Shown here piece after piece: positions 24,774 through 33,320 of a stretch of 64,000 nt of DNA. Under the pieces are notes generated by a model, which saw only the letters and a list, made by a program, of their open reading frames with translations, did no database searches and was not told the origin of the DNA. The DNA lies in contig NZ_SMOK01000003.1 in NCBI RefSeq assembly GCF_004353925.1, forward strand, positions 243,835-307,834, written 5' to 3'. How positions within the stretch are numbered: position 1 is the first letter of the stretch; the number at the start of each line of letters is the position of its first letter. The DNA comes from Pseudomonas sp. H9. Lineage in GTDB: Bacteria > Pseudomonadota > Gammaproteobacteria > Pseudomonadales > Pseudomonadaceae. Made by a program: the position numbers and the translations under genes.

Positions 24774-26186
24774 ATGATGAAACGCTACGAAAAATTCGCC
24801 GACGACATTGCCGAACTGATCCGCTCCGGGGTGCTGAGCCCCGGCCAGCGTGTGCCGTCGGTGCGCTACGCCAGCCAGACTCACGGGGTCAGCCCCTCCA
24901 CGGTGTTCCAGGCTTACTACCTGCTGGAACGCCGCGGGCTGATCCGCGCACGGCCGCGCTCGGGTTACTTCGTCAATGCCCACGCACCACGGCAGTTCAG
25001 CGAACCGCAGATAATCGAGCAAGCGAGTGAATCCACCGAGGTTGATGTCAGCGAGCTGGTGTTCTCGATTCTTGATTCAATCAAAGACCCGCAAACCGTT
25101 GCCTTCGGCTCGGCGTTTCCCAGCCCTCACCTGTTCCCGTTGCCGCGCCTGGCCCGCTCGATGGCCAGTGCCAGCCGCGAGATGGACCCGCGCATGGTGG
25201 TGACCGACCTGTCGCCGGGCAACCCGCAACTACGTCGGCAAATTGCCCTGCGCTACATGGTCGGCGGTTTGATGCTGCCCATGGAAGAGTTGTTGATCAC
25301 CAACGGCGCGCTGGAGGCACTGAACCTGTGCCTGCAGGCGGTGACCGAACCGGGTGATCTGGTGGCTATCGAGGCACCCGCCTTCTACGCCTGCCTGCAA
25401 GTGCTTGAACGTCTCAAGCTCAAAGCCGTAGAAATACCCGTGCACCCGCGCGAAGGCATCGACCTGGGCGTGCTGGCACAGACCTTGGCCAAGCACCCGG
25501 TCAAGGCTGTCTGGTGCATGACCAATTTCCAGAACCCGGTGGGCGCAAGCATGCCGGAGGAGAAGAAACAACAACTGGTGGCACTGCTACGAGAGCATCA
25601 GGTGCCGCTGATCGAAGACGATGTGTACGCCGAGCTGTACTACGCCCAACAGGCACCAAAACCGGCGAAAGCCTTCGACACCGATGGCCTGGTGATGCAC
25701 TGCGGCTCGTTCTCCAAAAGCCTGGCGCCGGGTTACCGAGTGGGCTGGGTAGCTGCCGGTCGCTACGCGCAGAAAATCGAACGGCTGAAGCTGATGACCT
25801 CGCTGTGCGCCTCGATGCCGGCTCAGGCGGCGATTGCCGATTACTTGCAACATGGCGGCTACGATCGCCACCTGCGCAGGCTGCGCTATGCCCTAGAAGA
25901 GCAACAGAGCGCCATGCTCGCCGCCATTGCCCGGCACTTTCCTGCTCAGACCCGGGTCAGCCACCCGTCGGGCGGGTACTTCCTGTGGCTGGAGCTGCCA
26001 GAGCAAATGGACTCGCTCAAACTGTTCCAGATGGCGCTGGCACAGGGCATCAGCATTGCCCCTGGGCCGATTTTTTCGCCGACCCAGCGCTTTCGCAATT
26101 GCATCCGCCTGAACTACGGCAGCCCCTGGACCGAACAATCGGAAAAGGCCATGGAGACCCTGGGCAGGATCGTGCGCTCGTTCTGA
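24774..26186 (+). CDS. MocR/PdxR-type regulator (GntR helix-turn-helix fused to aminotransferase)
   Basis: A 470-residue fusion. The N-terminal GntR winged helix (about 3-75) shows LSPGQRVPSVRYASQTHGVS and RRGLIRARPRSGYFV. The class I aminotransferase fold (about 100-470) has the PLP Lys at about 315 in GSFSKSLAPGYRVGW and the Asn-Pro site NFQNPVGASM. MocR proteins use PLP or an amino acid adduct as effector rather than acting as enzymes. It lies 38 bases after ccoG and converges on an SDR gene. Its target and ligand are unknown. Confidence 0.88.
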   Translation: MMKRYEKFADDIAELIRSGVLSPGQRVPSVRYASQTHGVSPSTVFQAYYLLERRGLIRARPRSGYFVNAHAPRQFSEPQIIEQASESTEVDVSELVFSILDSIKDPQTVAFGSAFPSPHLFPLPRLARSMASASREMDPRMVVTDLSPGNPQLRRQIALRYMVGGLMLPMEELLITNGALEALNLCLQAVTEPGDLVAIEAPAFYACLQVLERLKLKAVEIPVHPREGIDLGVLAQTLAKHPVKAVWCMTNFQNPVGASMPEEKKQQLVALLREHQVPLIEDDVYAELYYAQQAPKPAKAFDTDGLVMHCGSFSKSLAPGYRVGWVAAGRYAQKIERLKLMTSLCASMPAQAAIADYLQHGGYDRHLRRLRYALEEQQSAMLAAIARHFPAQTRVSHPSGGYFLWLELPEQMDSLKLFQMALAQGISIAPGPIFSPTQRFRNCIRLNYGSPWTEQSEKAMETLGRIVRSF

Positions 26187-26201
26187 GTGCGCGTCAGCCG
26201 C

Positions 26202-26948
26202 CTAGCGTCCGCCGCCCAAGTCAATGAAACTGCCGGTGGAATACGAAGCCTTATCGGACAACAACCAGATAATCGCTTCGGCCACCTCCTCGGCCTGCCC
26301 GCCACGGCCCATGGGAATCCCTGGCTCCAGCTTGCTGACACGCTCAGGGTCGCCGCTCAGGGCATGAAAGTCGGTGAAGATGTAACCGGGGCGTACGGCA
26401 TTGACGCGGATGCCATCGTTAGCGACTTCCTTGGCCAAACCCACAGTGAAGGTGTCCAGCGCCCCCTTGGAGGCCGCATAGTCGACATACTCATTGGGTG
26501 AACCCAGGCGGGCGGCTACCGAGGACACGTTGACGATGCTGCCGCCCTGCCCACCCTGGCGCGTCGACATCCGTTGCACGGCATGCTTGCTACACAGCAT
26601 CGGCCCGACCACGTTGGTTTTCATCAGCTTGAGCAAGCGAAACTCGGACATGTGCTCCAGCTGACTTTTCTGGCCAATGGTCCCGGCGTTATTGACCAAT
26701 GCGGTCACCGGCCCAAGCTCGGCATCGACTCGCTGAAACAAGTGAATGATCTCATCTTCGACGCTGACATCGGCCTTGACGGTAATAGCCTCGGCACCCA
26801 GTTCGCGCACCTCGGCCAGCACGCGCTGGGCGGCCTCGTCGTCGCTCAGGTAGTTAATGCAGATGCGGTACCCTTCGCGGGCCGCCAAGCGCGCGGTCGC
26901 AGCGCCAATACCACGGCTGGCGCCAGTGATCACGATGACTTTGTCCAT
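26202..26948 (-). CDS. Short-chain dehydrogenase/reductase
   Basis: A 248-residue classical SDR. The cofactor motif TGASRGIG lies at about 8-15, NNAG near 88, the catalytic Ser-Tyr-Lys are in IVNVSSVAAR and YVDYAASKG (about 142-160), and the chain ends SFIDLGGGR. Loop sequence after the second strand (INYLSDDEAAQ) suggests NADP. The ATG at 26948 follows AAGGAG. Substrate unknown; it resembles glucose/ribitol dehydrogenase-like SDRs of Pseudomonas. The gene stands alone. Confidence 0.87.
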   Translation of the reverse strand: MDKVIVITGASRGIGAATARLAAREGYRICINYLSDDEAAQRVLAEVRELGAEAITVKADVSVEDEIIHLFQRVDAELGPVTALVNNAGTIGQKSQLEHMSEFRLLKLMKTNVVGPMLCSKHAVQRMSTRQGGQGGSIVNVSSVAARLGSPNEYVDYAASKGALDTFTVGLAKEVANDGIRVNAVRPGYIFTDFHALSGDPERVSKLEPGIPMGRGGQAEEVAEAIIWLLSDKASYSTGSFIDLGGGR

Positions 26949-27035
26949 GGATACTCCTTGCCCCCAATAGCGTTTGCGTCTCAAGGCTAACCCACAGCGG
27001 GCCGGGCGTGAAGTTGCTTGAGGCGTCAGGCAGCT

Positions 27036-27704
27036 TCATCGTGCTTTAGGCGTGATGCTCAACTTGCGTATGCGCGTTTTGGCAGACTCTGCAATGTAGG
27101 TACTGATCGCCTCGCGATACTGCGCGTAGGTGTCTCGCTCAAAACGATACAACCCACCAACGACATGCACGACCATGTCGCGCCGGGTTTCTGTCCAGAA
27201 GTCGAAATCGCGCACGTCTACCGACAAACCGATGTTAACGGCAAACACCACCAGCAGAATGTCGCCTGCCTGGTTCTTTTCGCAGGGCACGGCAACGAAC
27301 TCGGAGAAGGCTCCACCGTTCTCGCCCTTGCTGAAGAAACGCCCGGCGTAGCCGCTTTCCCTGACTCTACCGATAGCATGCTCCACCATTTCTGCCAGTT
27401 CAGTGTCACCGACTTGCCCTACCACGGTGGCGGCAATTCCTTGCAACTCATCGGCCGAATGAATCACCCGTGGTGGCTCGGTGATCAAGCTCAACAACTT
27501 ACAGCCGTGCTTTTCCAAGCGGTTCCGGTAGCGGTCCATCCAGCTTTTCCAGTGGATCCTGGAGTCAAGGAGATTGCTGGCAAACAGGCGCGCCTGTAGC
27601 AGCAGGCTCATCGCATCCTGACGCTCTTCGGCCGTCAGTGCCGGTGCAAAGGTGATGATGGTATTTTCAGCCAGGTAGGTTTTCAGCGGCGCACTAAAGT
27701 CCAT
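27036..27704 (-). CDS. Conserved hypothetical protein, function unknown
   Basis: A 222-residue soluble protein, likely cytoplasmic, with no signal peptide or membrane helix. It has an N-terminal helical part (MDFSAPLKTYLAENTIITFA, then TAEERQDAMSLLLQARLFAS) and a C-terminal part with strands such as GDILLVVFAVNIGLSVDVRD and a basic tail. The ATG at 27704 follows GAGAGGA. I do not recognise the family. Codon use and GC look native. It is divergent from the copper operon and shares the upstream gap with its cop box. Confidence 0.6.
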   Translation of the reverse strand: MDFSAPLKTYLAENTIITFAPALTAEERQDAMSLLLQARLFASNLLDSRIHWKSWMDRYRNRLEKHGCKLLSLITEPPRVIHSADELQGIAATVVGQVGDTELAEMVEHAIGRVRESGYAGRFFSKGENGGAFSEFVAVPCEKNQAGDILLVVFAVNIGLSVDVRDFDFWTETRRDMVVHVVGGLYRFERDTYAQYREAISTYIAESAKTRIRKLSITPKAR

Positions 27705-27792
27705 CGGGTCCTCTCTTTCGTACCTCGTGAGTGTGCCGACAGATTGGATTTTTCCACGCCGACAACGCAGCGGGATCAGTTTCCGACTGACC

Positions 27793-27807
27793 TGACAAAT
27801 CTGTAAT
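27793..27807 (+). promoter_or_regulatory. Cop box (CopR/CusR-type operator)
   Basis: TGACAAATCTGTAAT contains TGACA-N4-TGTAA, an inverted repeat that fits the CopR/CusR box. It lies about 72-86 bases before copA. No copRS pair is in the window, so the regulator must be encoded elsewhere. Confidence 0.6.
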
Positions 27808-27878
27808 CTGCATCTCAGTTTGCTGACAGTCGCCATTGGCTACTGTCCTGCCATCCTTGTGAATGGACTGGCAACGAC

Positions 27879-29621
27879 ATGCTTGCAAACCCCTCCCGCC
27901 GTACCTTTGTCAAAGGCTTCGCCGCTGGAAGTGCCCTGGCCGGGCTCGGCCTCTGGCGCCTGCCTGCGTTCGCCGCGCCGCTGCCGTTGGAAAACGCACT
28001 CAGCGGTCGCGACTTCGACCTGTTCATTGGCCAGACACCGGTCAACATCACCGGACGTGCGCGCACGGCAATGACCATCAACAACAGCTTGCCAGGCCCG
28101 GTACTGCGCTGGCGCGAGGGCGATACCGTGACCTTGCGCGTGCGTAACCGTCTGGAGGAGTCGACCTCGATTCACTGGCACGGCATTATCCTGCCGGCCA
28201 ACATGGACGGTGTACCGGGTCTGAGCTTTGCCGGAATCGAGCCGGGTGGCGACTACCTCTATCAATTCACCCTGCAACAGAGTGGCACCTACTGGTACCA
28301 CAGCCACTCCGGGCTGCAGGAGCAAGCCGGGGTGTACGGGGCGATTGTCATCGAACCGAAAGAACCCGAGCCCCATCGTTACCAACGCGACTATGTGCTG
28401 CTGCTCAGCGATTGGAGTGACCAGTCACCCCAAGCGCTGATGGCCACCCTGAAAAAGCAGTCCGACGCCTTTAACTACCACAAGCGCACTGTCGGCGATT
28501 TCATCGATGACGTGGCTGAGCATGGCTGGTCGAAGACCGTCGCCGAACGCAAGAGCTGGGCCGAGATGCGCATGAGCCCGACCGACCTCGCCGACATCAG
28601 TGCCGCCACCTATACCTACCTGCTCAACGGTCAGCCACCAGATGGCAATTTCACCTGCCTGTTCCAGCCGGGTGAAACCGTACGCCTGCGCTTGATCAAC
28701 GGCTCAGCCATGAGCTATTTCGACTTCCGCATCCCTGGCCTGAAATTGACCGTCATCGCCGCCGACGGCATGCCGGTGCAGCCGGTCACTGTCGATGAAC
28801 TGCGCATTGCCGTGGCCGAAACCTACGACGTGCTGGTGCAGGTGGGCGACCTTGCGGCCTATACCTTGTATGCCCAGAGCATGGACCGCACCGGCTACGC
28901 CCGCGGCACCCTGGCCCGCAGCCCGGGCCTCAGCGCCCCGGTGCCGGAACCCGACCCGCGGCCGATTCTGACCATGGCCGACATGGGCCACGGTGGTATG
29001 GATGCCATGGCGGGCATGGACCATAGCCAGATGGGTGGCATGGCGGGTATGGATCACGGCCAGATGGGCAGTATGGATCATGGCGCCATGAGCGGCATGC
29101 AGACCCACCCGGCCAGTGAAACCGGCAATCCGCTGGTCGACATGCAGACCATGAGCCCCAAACCCAATCTTTCCGACCCTGGCCTCGGCTTGCGTAACAA
29201 CGGTCGCCGGGTGCTGACCTACGCCGACTTGAAAAGCACCTTTGTCGACCCGGACGGCCGCGAGCCGTCGCGCGATATCGAGCTGCACCTGACCGGCCAC
29301 ATGGAGCGTTTCGCCTGGTCGTTCAACGGCATCAAGTTCTCCGATGCCGAGCCGTTGCGCCTGCGCTATGGCGAGCGCGTGCGTATCACCCTGGTCAACG
29401 ACACGATGATGGCCCACCCGATTCACCTGCATGGTTTGTGGAGCGACCTGGAAGACGAACACGGGCGTTTTCTGGTGCGCAAACACACCCTGGATATTCC
29501 GCCGGGCAGTCGCCGTAGCTACCGGGTAACTGCCGACGCGCTGGGGCGCTGGGCCTACCACTGCCACCTGCTTTACCACATGGAGATGGGCATGTTCCGC
29601 GAGGTACGCGTCGATGAATGA
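27879..29621 (+). CDS. copA: Copper-resistance multicopper oxidase CopA
   Basis: A 580-residue periplasmic multicopper oxidase. A twin-arginine signal (SRRTFVKGF) opens it. The copper ligands are visible in order: IHWHG, YWYHSHSG, HPIHLHG and the C-terminal YHCHLLYHMEMGM. Between the second and third cupredoxin domains, about residues 365-410, lies a Met/His-rich loop (GHGGMDAMAGMDHSQMGG and similar) that binds Cu(I). It would oxidise Cu(I) in the periplasm. It overlaps copB by eight bases. The upstream cop box indicates copper control. Confidence 0.95.
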   Translation: MLANPSRRTFVKGFAAGSALAGLGLWRLPAFAAPLPLENALSGRDFDLFIGQTPVNITGRARTAMTINNSLPGPVLRWREGDTVTLRVRNRLEESTSIHWHGIILPANMDGVPGLSFAGIEPGGDYLYQFTLQQSGTYWYHSHSGLQEQAGVYGAIVIEPKEPEPHRYQRDYVLLLSDWSDQSPQALMATLKKQSDAFNYHKRTVGDFIDDVAEHGWSKTVAERKSWAEMRMSPTDLADISAATYTYLLNGQPPDGNFTCLFQPGETVRLRLINGSAMSYFDFRIPGLKLTVIAADGMPVQPVTVDELRIAVAETYDVLVQVGDLAAYTLYAQSMDRTGYARGTLARSPGLSAPVPEPDPRPILTMADMGHGGMDAMAGMDHSQMGGMAGMDHGQMGSMDHGAMSGMQTHPASETGNPLVDMQTMSPKPNLSDPGLGLRNNGRRVLTYADLKSTFVDPDGREPSRDIELHLTGHMERFAWSFNGIKFSDAEPLRLRYGERVRITLVNDTMMAHPIHLHGLWSDLEDEHGRFLVRKHTLDIPPGSRRSYRVTADALGRWAYHCHLLYHMEMGMFREVRVDE

Positions 29622-30585
29622 AGTATTCAACCGTCCGCTGCTGGGTAGCCTGGCACTGTTGGCGTTGCTGGCCAGCGAAGAGATCCGGGCCCAGGAAATG
29701 GATCACGGCGCGATGAATCATGGCAGCATGAATCATGGCGCCATGAACCACGGCAGCATGAACTCCGGAGCCATGGACCACAGCAAAATGAACCACGGCA
29801 CCCAGCCCATGCCGCCGATGGATCATTCCAGCATGGACCACGGCAGCATGGGCCACACGCAAGCGCTCGACACCCCTCGCACACCGTTGCGGCCAATCAC
29901 CGATGCAGATCGCCGCGCAGCCTTCCCCCCCCTGCCCGGCCATCAAGTGCATGATCGGCAGGTCAACTGGGCGGTGATCGTCGAGCAACTGGAATACCAG
30001 AACTTCGACAGCAGCGGCGCCCTGAACTGGAACGCCAATGCCTGGATCGGCGGCGACATCGACCGCCTGTGGCTGCGCACCGAAGGTGAGCGCGAACAAG
30101 GGGAAACGCACAAAGCCGAATTGCAGGCGCTTTGGGGCCATGCCATCAGCCCATGGTGGGAAGTGGTCGGCGGCCTGCGTCAGGACTTCAAACCAGCCAG
30201 CGGCCAGACCTGGGCGGCCTTCGGCATTCAAGGGACACCCCTGTACGGCCTGGAACTGGAAGCCACCGCCTATGTGGGAGAGCGGCAACAGACCGCGCTG
30301 CGCCTGGAGAGCAGTTACGCTATGCTGCTGACCAACCGCTGGATTCTCGAGCCGTCCCTTGAAGCCAACTTCTATGGCCGTAACGATGCCAGCCGCGATC
30401 AGGGCAGCGGCCTTGCCGACAGTGAGATCGGCGTGCGCCTGCGCTATGAGATCACCCGCGGTTTTGCCCCGTACGTGGGCGTCAGTTTCAACCGGAGCTA
30501 CGGCAATGCGGCCGAACAGATCCGTGATGACGATGGCGATATCGGCCAGACCCGTGTGGTCGCCGGTGTGCGCCTGCGTTTCTAG
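29614..30585 (+). CDS. copB: Outer-membrane copper-resistance protein CopB
   Basis: A 323-residue protein. A signal peptide (about 1-27) is followed by a Met/His-rich region (about 28-90) of five-residue units such as MNHGA/MNHGS that bind copper, and then by a CopB beta-barrel (about 105-323) that ends in the aromatic VRLRF expected of outer-membrane proteins. It works with CopA in copper sequestration or export. Its ATG is inside the end of copA, so it is translationally coupled. Confidence 0.93.
   Translation: MNEVFNRPLLGSLALLALLASEEIRAQEMDHGAMNHGSMNHGAMNHGSMNSGAMDHSKMNHGTQPMPPMDHSSMDHGSMGHTQALDTPRTPLRPITDADRRAAFPPLPGHQVHDRQVNWAVIVEQLEYQNFDSSGALNWNANAWIGGDIDRLWLRTEGEREQGETHKAELQALWGHAISPWWEVVGGLRQDFKPASGQTWAAFGIQGTPLYGLELEATAYVGERQQTALRLESSYAMLLTNRWILEPSLEANFYGRNDASRDQGSGLADSEIGVRLRYEITRGFAPYVGVSFNRSYGNAAEQIRDDDGDIGQTRVVAGVRLRF
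29701..29790 (+). repeat. Tandem 15-base repeats in copB
   Basis: Six 15-base units in a row encode D/N-H-G-A/S-M variants, for example GATCACGGCGCGATG and AATCATGGCAGCATG. More degenerate units follow to about 29865. Such repeats can change copy number without a frameshift. Confidence 0.8.
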
Positions 30586-30600
30586 TCTTGGAGAACCACC

Positions 30601-31029
30601 ATGTTGAGTAAAAAAATCGTCGCTTTCGGCTTGCTGGCCCTGAGCACCTTGGCCCAGGCCGGGCAAACCATTGATGTGTATCGCGACCCCAACTGTGGCT
30701 GCTGCAAGGAGTGGATCAACCACTTGCAGGCCAACGGCTTTACCGTCAACGACCATGTCGAGCCGAACATGAGCGCGGTCAAACAACGCCTGGGCGTGGC
30801 GCCACGCCTGGCTTCGTGCCACACCGGCGTGATCGACGGCAAGTTCGTCGAAGGCCATGTACCGGCTGAACAGGTCAAGTTGCTGGCCAAGCGCTCCGAC
30901 TTGCGTGGTGTGGCCGTACCGGGTATGCCAATGGGCTCACCGGGCATGGAAATGGGCGACCACAAAGATGCCTACCAAGTGATCGGCCTGACTAAAGACG
31001 GCCGTGACGAAGTGGTCGCCAACTACTGA
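30601..31029 (+). CDS. DUF411 (CopG-type) periplasmic copper-binding protein
   Basis: A 142-residue protein with a signal peptide ending TLAQA. The DUF411 domain shows VYRDPNCGCCKEWINHLQ, with a C-x-C-C metal site (about residues 32-35), and a second Cys in RLASCHTGVIDG; Met-rich GMPMGSPGMEMGDHK near the C-terminus adds thioether ligands. It probably reduces or hands over copper in the periplasm. It lies 15 bases after copB in the same operon. Confidence 0.9.
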   Translation: MLSKKIVAFGLLALSTLAQAGQTIDVYRDPNCGCCKEWINHLQANGFTVNDHVEPNMSAVKQRLGVAPRLASCHTGVIDGKFVEGHVPAEQVKLLAKRSDLRGVAVPGMPMGSPGMEMGDHKDAYQVIGLTKDGRDEVVANY

Positions 31030-31039
31030 TCAGCGCTGA

Positions 31040-31474
31040 ATGTTGAGTGAATGGGCGCTGTTTTTCAGCGCCTTTGGCGCGGCGACCCTGTTGCCGCTGC
31101 AATCAGAGGCCGTCCTGGTGGGTTTGCTGCTGCGCGACCCGCAGGCGGTCTTCACTCTTGTGCTGATCGCGACCCTGGGTAACGTGCTGGGCTCGATCGT
31201 CAATTGGCTGCTGGGCCGTGGCATTGAACACTTGCGCGACCGCCGCTGGTTTCCCTTTTCAGCAGCGCAACTGGACAAAGCCCAGCAGCGCTATCAGCGC
31301 TATGGCCAATGGTCATTGCTGCTGAGCTGGATGCCGGTGATTGGCGACCCACTGACGTTGATCGCCGGCATCATGCGCGAGCCCTTCTGGCGCTTTGTGT
31401 TGCTGGTGACCCTGGCCAAGGCTGGCCGCTACGCAGTGCTGGCGATGCTCACCCTGGGCTGGCTGAGCCGTTAG
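31040..31474 (+). CDS. DedA/YqaA-like small membrane protein
   Basis: A 144-residue membrane protein with about four hydrophobic segments and the SNARE-associated (DedA/YqaA) pattern: LPLQSEAVLVGLLL, GNVLGSIVNWLLGRG (about 49-63), and SWMPVIGDPLTLIAGIMREP near 95-114. It starts 10 bases after the DUF411 gene, so it may be the last gene of the copper operon, though its ribosome site is weak. YqaA-type function is unknown; DedA relatives transport lipid carriers. Its stop overlaps that of the convergent DinB gene. Confidence 0.8.
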   Translation: MLSEWALFFSAFGAATLLPLQSEAVLVGLLLRDPQAVFTLVLIATLGNVLGSIVNWLLGRGIEHLRDRRWFPFSAAQLDKAQQRYQRYGQWSLLLSWMPVIGDPLTLIAGIMREPFWRFVLLVTLAKAGRYAVLAMLTLGWLSR

Positions 31475-32052
31475 CGCCCCCAGATCTGCGCTTCGGTCCA
31501 GCCCAGTTCGGCAAAGTCCTGGGCGCGCAAGTGGGCTTCCTCCTCGCAATAGAATTCGTCCAGTTGCGGCGGTCGCACCGAGCTGTCGCTGAGCATCGCG
31601 TGCACCTGCCCACGGTGATGGATCTGGTGCTCGAACAGGTGCGACAGCAGGCGCAAACGCTGCTCGCGCTGAACCCAATCAGGGCGCACGATACTGACAT
31701 AACGTTGCAACTGCTCGTCGCGCAGTTGGCTGCAGTAAGCAATCAAACGATGGTCGGCCTGGGCCTGTTCTTCGCGCAGCGCCTCACAACTGGAAAACGG
31801 CTCTTGCGGCTCGAAAAAGCGCTCGCTGTCTGGCTCCGGTGCTTCGCCGCGCTGTTCTGACTCCAGCGCGTTAAGGTAATACCAGTCAACCGTCAGGATG
31901 TGATTGAGCGTGGCCTTGATCGAGCCAAAAAAGCTGCAACGTGGCGCTACAAACTCATCCTGGCTCAGTTGCAGGCAGGCCTTGTACAGCCTGTGGTTGG
32001 CCCAGCCGTTCTGGTAGGCCTGGGTCAGCAGGTAGTGCGATAGCGGCTGCAT
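31471..32052 (-). CDS. DinB-family protein
   Basis: A 193-residue protein of the DinB/YfiT-like four-helix family. The three metal-binding His are seen in TLNHILTVDWYYL (about 49-61) and the late HLFEHQIHHRGQVHAML (about 137-153). Such proteins are metal-dependent, some thiol transferases. AAGGAG lies seven bases before the ATG. It is 11 bases downstream of the zapE-like gene on the same strand, so the two are probably co-transcribed. Confidence 0.87.
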   Translation of the reverse strand: MQPLSHYLLTQAYQNGWANHRLYKACLQLSQDEFVAPRCSFFGSIKATLNHILTVDWYYLNALESEQRGEAPEPDSERFFEPQEPFSSCEALREEQAQADHRLIAYCSQLRDEQLQRYVSIVRPDWVQREQRLRLLSHLFEHQIHHRGQVHAMLSDSSVRPPQLDEFYCEEEAHLRAQDFAELGWTEAQIWGR

Positions 32053-32063
32053 GATCGACTCCT

Positions 32064-33182
32064 TCAACCGAAGCGTTGCAGTTGCATCTCCCGCAAGCGG
32101 CTCAAGGTTCGCCGGAACGGGAACGCTAGATACCCTTGAGTGTAGAGTGCATCCAGCGCCACCTCCGCTTCCAGATAGAGGGCGATCCGACGGTCGTAAC
32201 ATTCATCGACCAGGGCGATGAAACGTCGCACGCCATCATCGTGTACCGACAGTTGTGGCAACTCCCGGTCACCGGCCAACACCTGGCTGGCAGCATCTTC
32301 GGTGCCACGGGCGATCTTCGCCGGACGCTGGCTGGCACCCAAGGCTGGCACCTCGCCCAGCAAGATGGCACTGAAACTGTCACACAAGGCCATGAAATCC
32401 ATGGCTGCGAAGGGCTGCTCGCACAGATCGGCATAGCGGCACCAGATCACCGATTCGCTACGCCGCACCACCGACAACCGCCGCGAACCAATGGCCAACG
32501 GCTGATCCGAGGCGGGCTGGCCGTTGCTCATCTGGTGGAACACGTCGCCCAATACCGCAGGCTGGCCCGGCTCACGGACCCAGTAACGCTGGCGCTCAGC
32601 CCCCGGATGCAGGCGGTGATCCTGCTCCCCTGCCACCGACAACACCTGCATGTGCTGCTCGATGGCAGCAATTGCGGGCATAAAGCGCTCGCGGTTGAAG
32701 CCGTCACTGTACAACTGGCCGGGTGGCTGATTGGAGGTGGCGACAATCACCACCCCGGCATCGAACAGCACCTGGAACAAGCGGCCGAGAATAATCGCAT
32801 CACCGATGTCGTTGACGAACAGCTCATCGAAACACAGCACGCGGATTTCATCGGCCAGGGAAACGGCCAGCGCATGCAGAGGATCGGCGGTGCCATTGAG
32901 CTGGAACAGACGCTGATGCACCCAGCGCATGAAATGGTGAAAATGCTGGCGTCGTGCGGGGATTTGCAAGCAACGGTAGAACTGGTCCATCAGCCAGGTT
33001 TTACCGCGCCCGACCGGGCCCCAGAGGTAGACGCCTTGCGGAACTTCTCCGCGCTGCAGGGCATTGAAGCAGGCTTCCAACGCGTTGGCGGCCTGCAACT
33101 GCGCCGGGTCACTGACAAAGCCATCACGTTCGAGGGCTTGCTGGTACAGCCGCAAAGGTGACGGCTCGGTAAAGCAGGACAT
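32064..33182 (-). CDS. zapE: AFG1/ZapE-family ATPase
   Basis: A 372-residue AFG1-like ATPase. Walker A is GPVGRGKT at residues 55-62, Walker B is VLCFDELFVND, and a sensor stretch VVIVATSNQPPGQLY follows. ZapE acts at the Z-ring in E. coli. The ATG at 33182 is the first in the conserved part (LRLYQQALERDGF). Pseudomonads often carry more than one such gene, so this may be a paralogue rather than the housekeeping copy. It is 11 bases from the DinB gene. Confidence 0.85.
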   Translation of the reverse strand: MSCFTEPSPLRLYQQALERDGFVSDPAQLQAANALEACFNALQRGEVPQGVYLWGPVGRGKTWLMDQFYRCLQIPARRQHFHHFMRWVHQRLFQLNGTADPLHALAVSLADEIRVLCFDELFVNDIGDAIILGRLFQVLFDAGVVIVATSNQPPGQLYSDGFNRERFMPAIAAIEQHMQVLSVAGEQDHRLHPGAERQRYWVREPGQPAVLGDVFHQMSNGQPASDQPLAIGSRRLSVVRRSESVIWCRYADLCEQPFAAMDFMALCDSFSAILLGEVPALGASQRPAKIARGTEDAASQVLAGDRELPQLSVHDDGVRRFIALVDECYDRRIALYLEAEVALDALYTQGYLAFPFRRTLSRLREMQLQRFG

Positions 33183-33250
33183 GGACAGCGCCTGTTGCAA
33201 AAGAACGCCATTCTGGCGATGAAGCGCCTCACGGCGCAAGCAAAGGCTCA

Positions 33251-33320
33251 GTAGGAGCGGGCTCGCCCCGCGATTGCGATCTGACAATTACATCGCCTCG
33301 CGGGGCAAGCCCGCTCCTAC
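33251..33320. repeat. REP pair that supplies a stop codon
   Basis: GTAGGAGCGGGCTCGCCCCG faces its partner ending GCCCGCTCCTAC. The partner's end holds the TAG stop of the sugar dehydrogenase gene (33319-33317). Confidence 0.92.
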
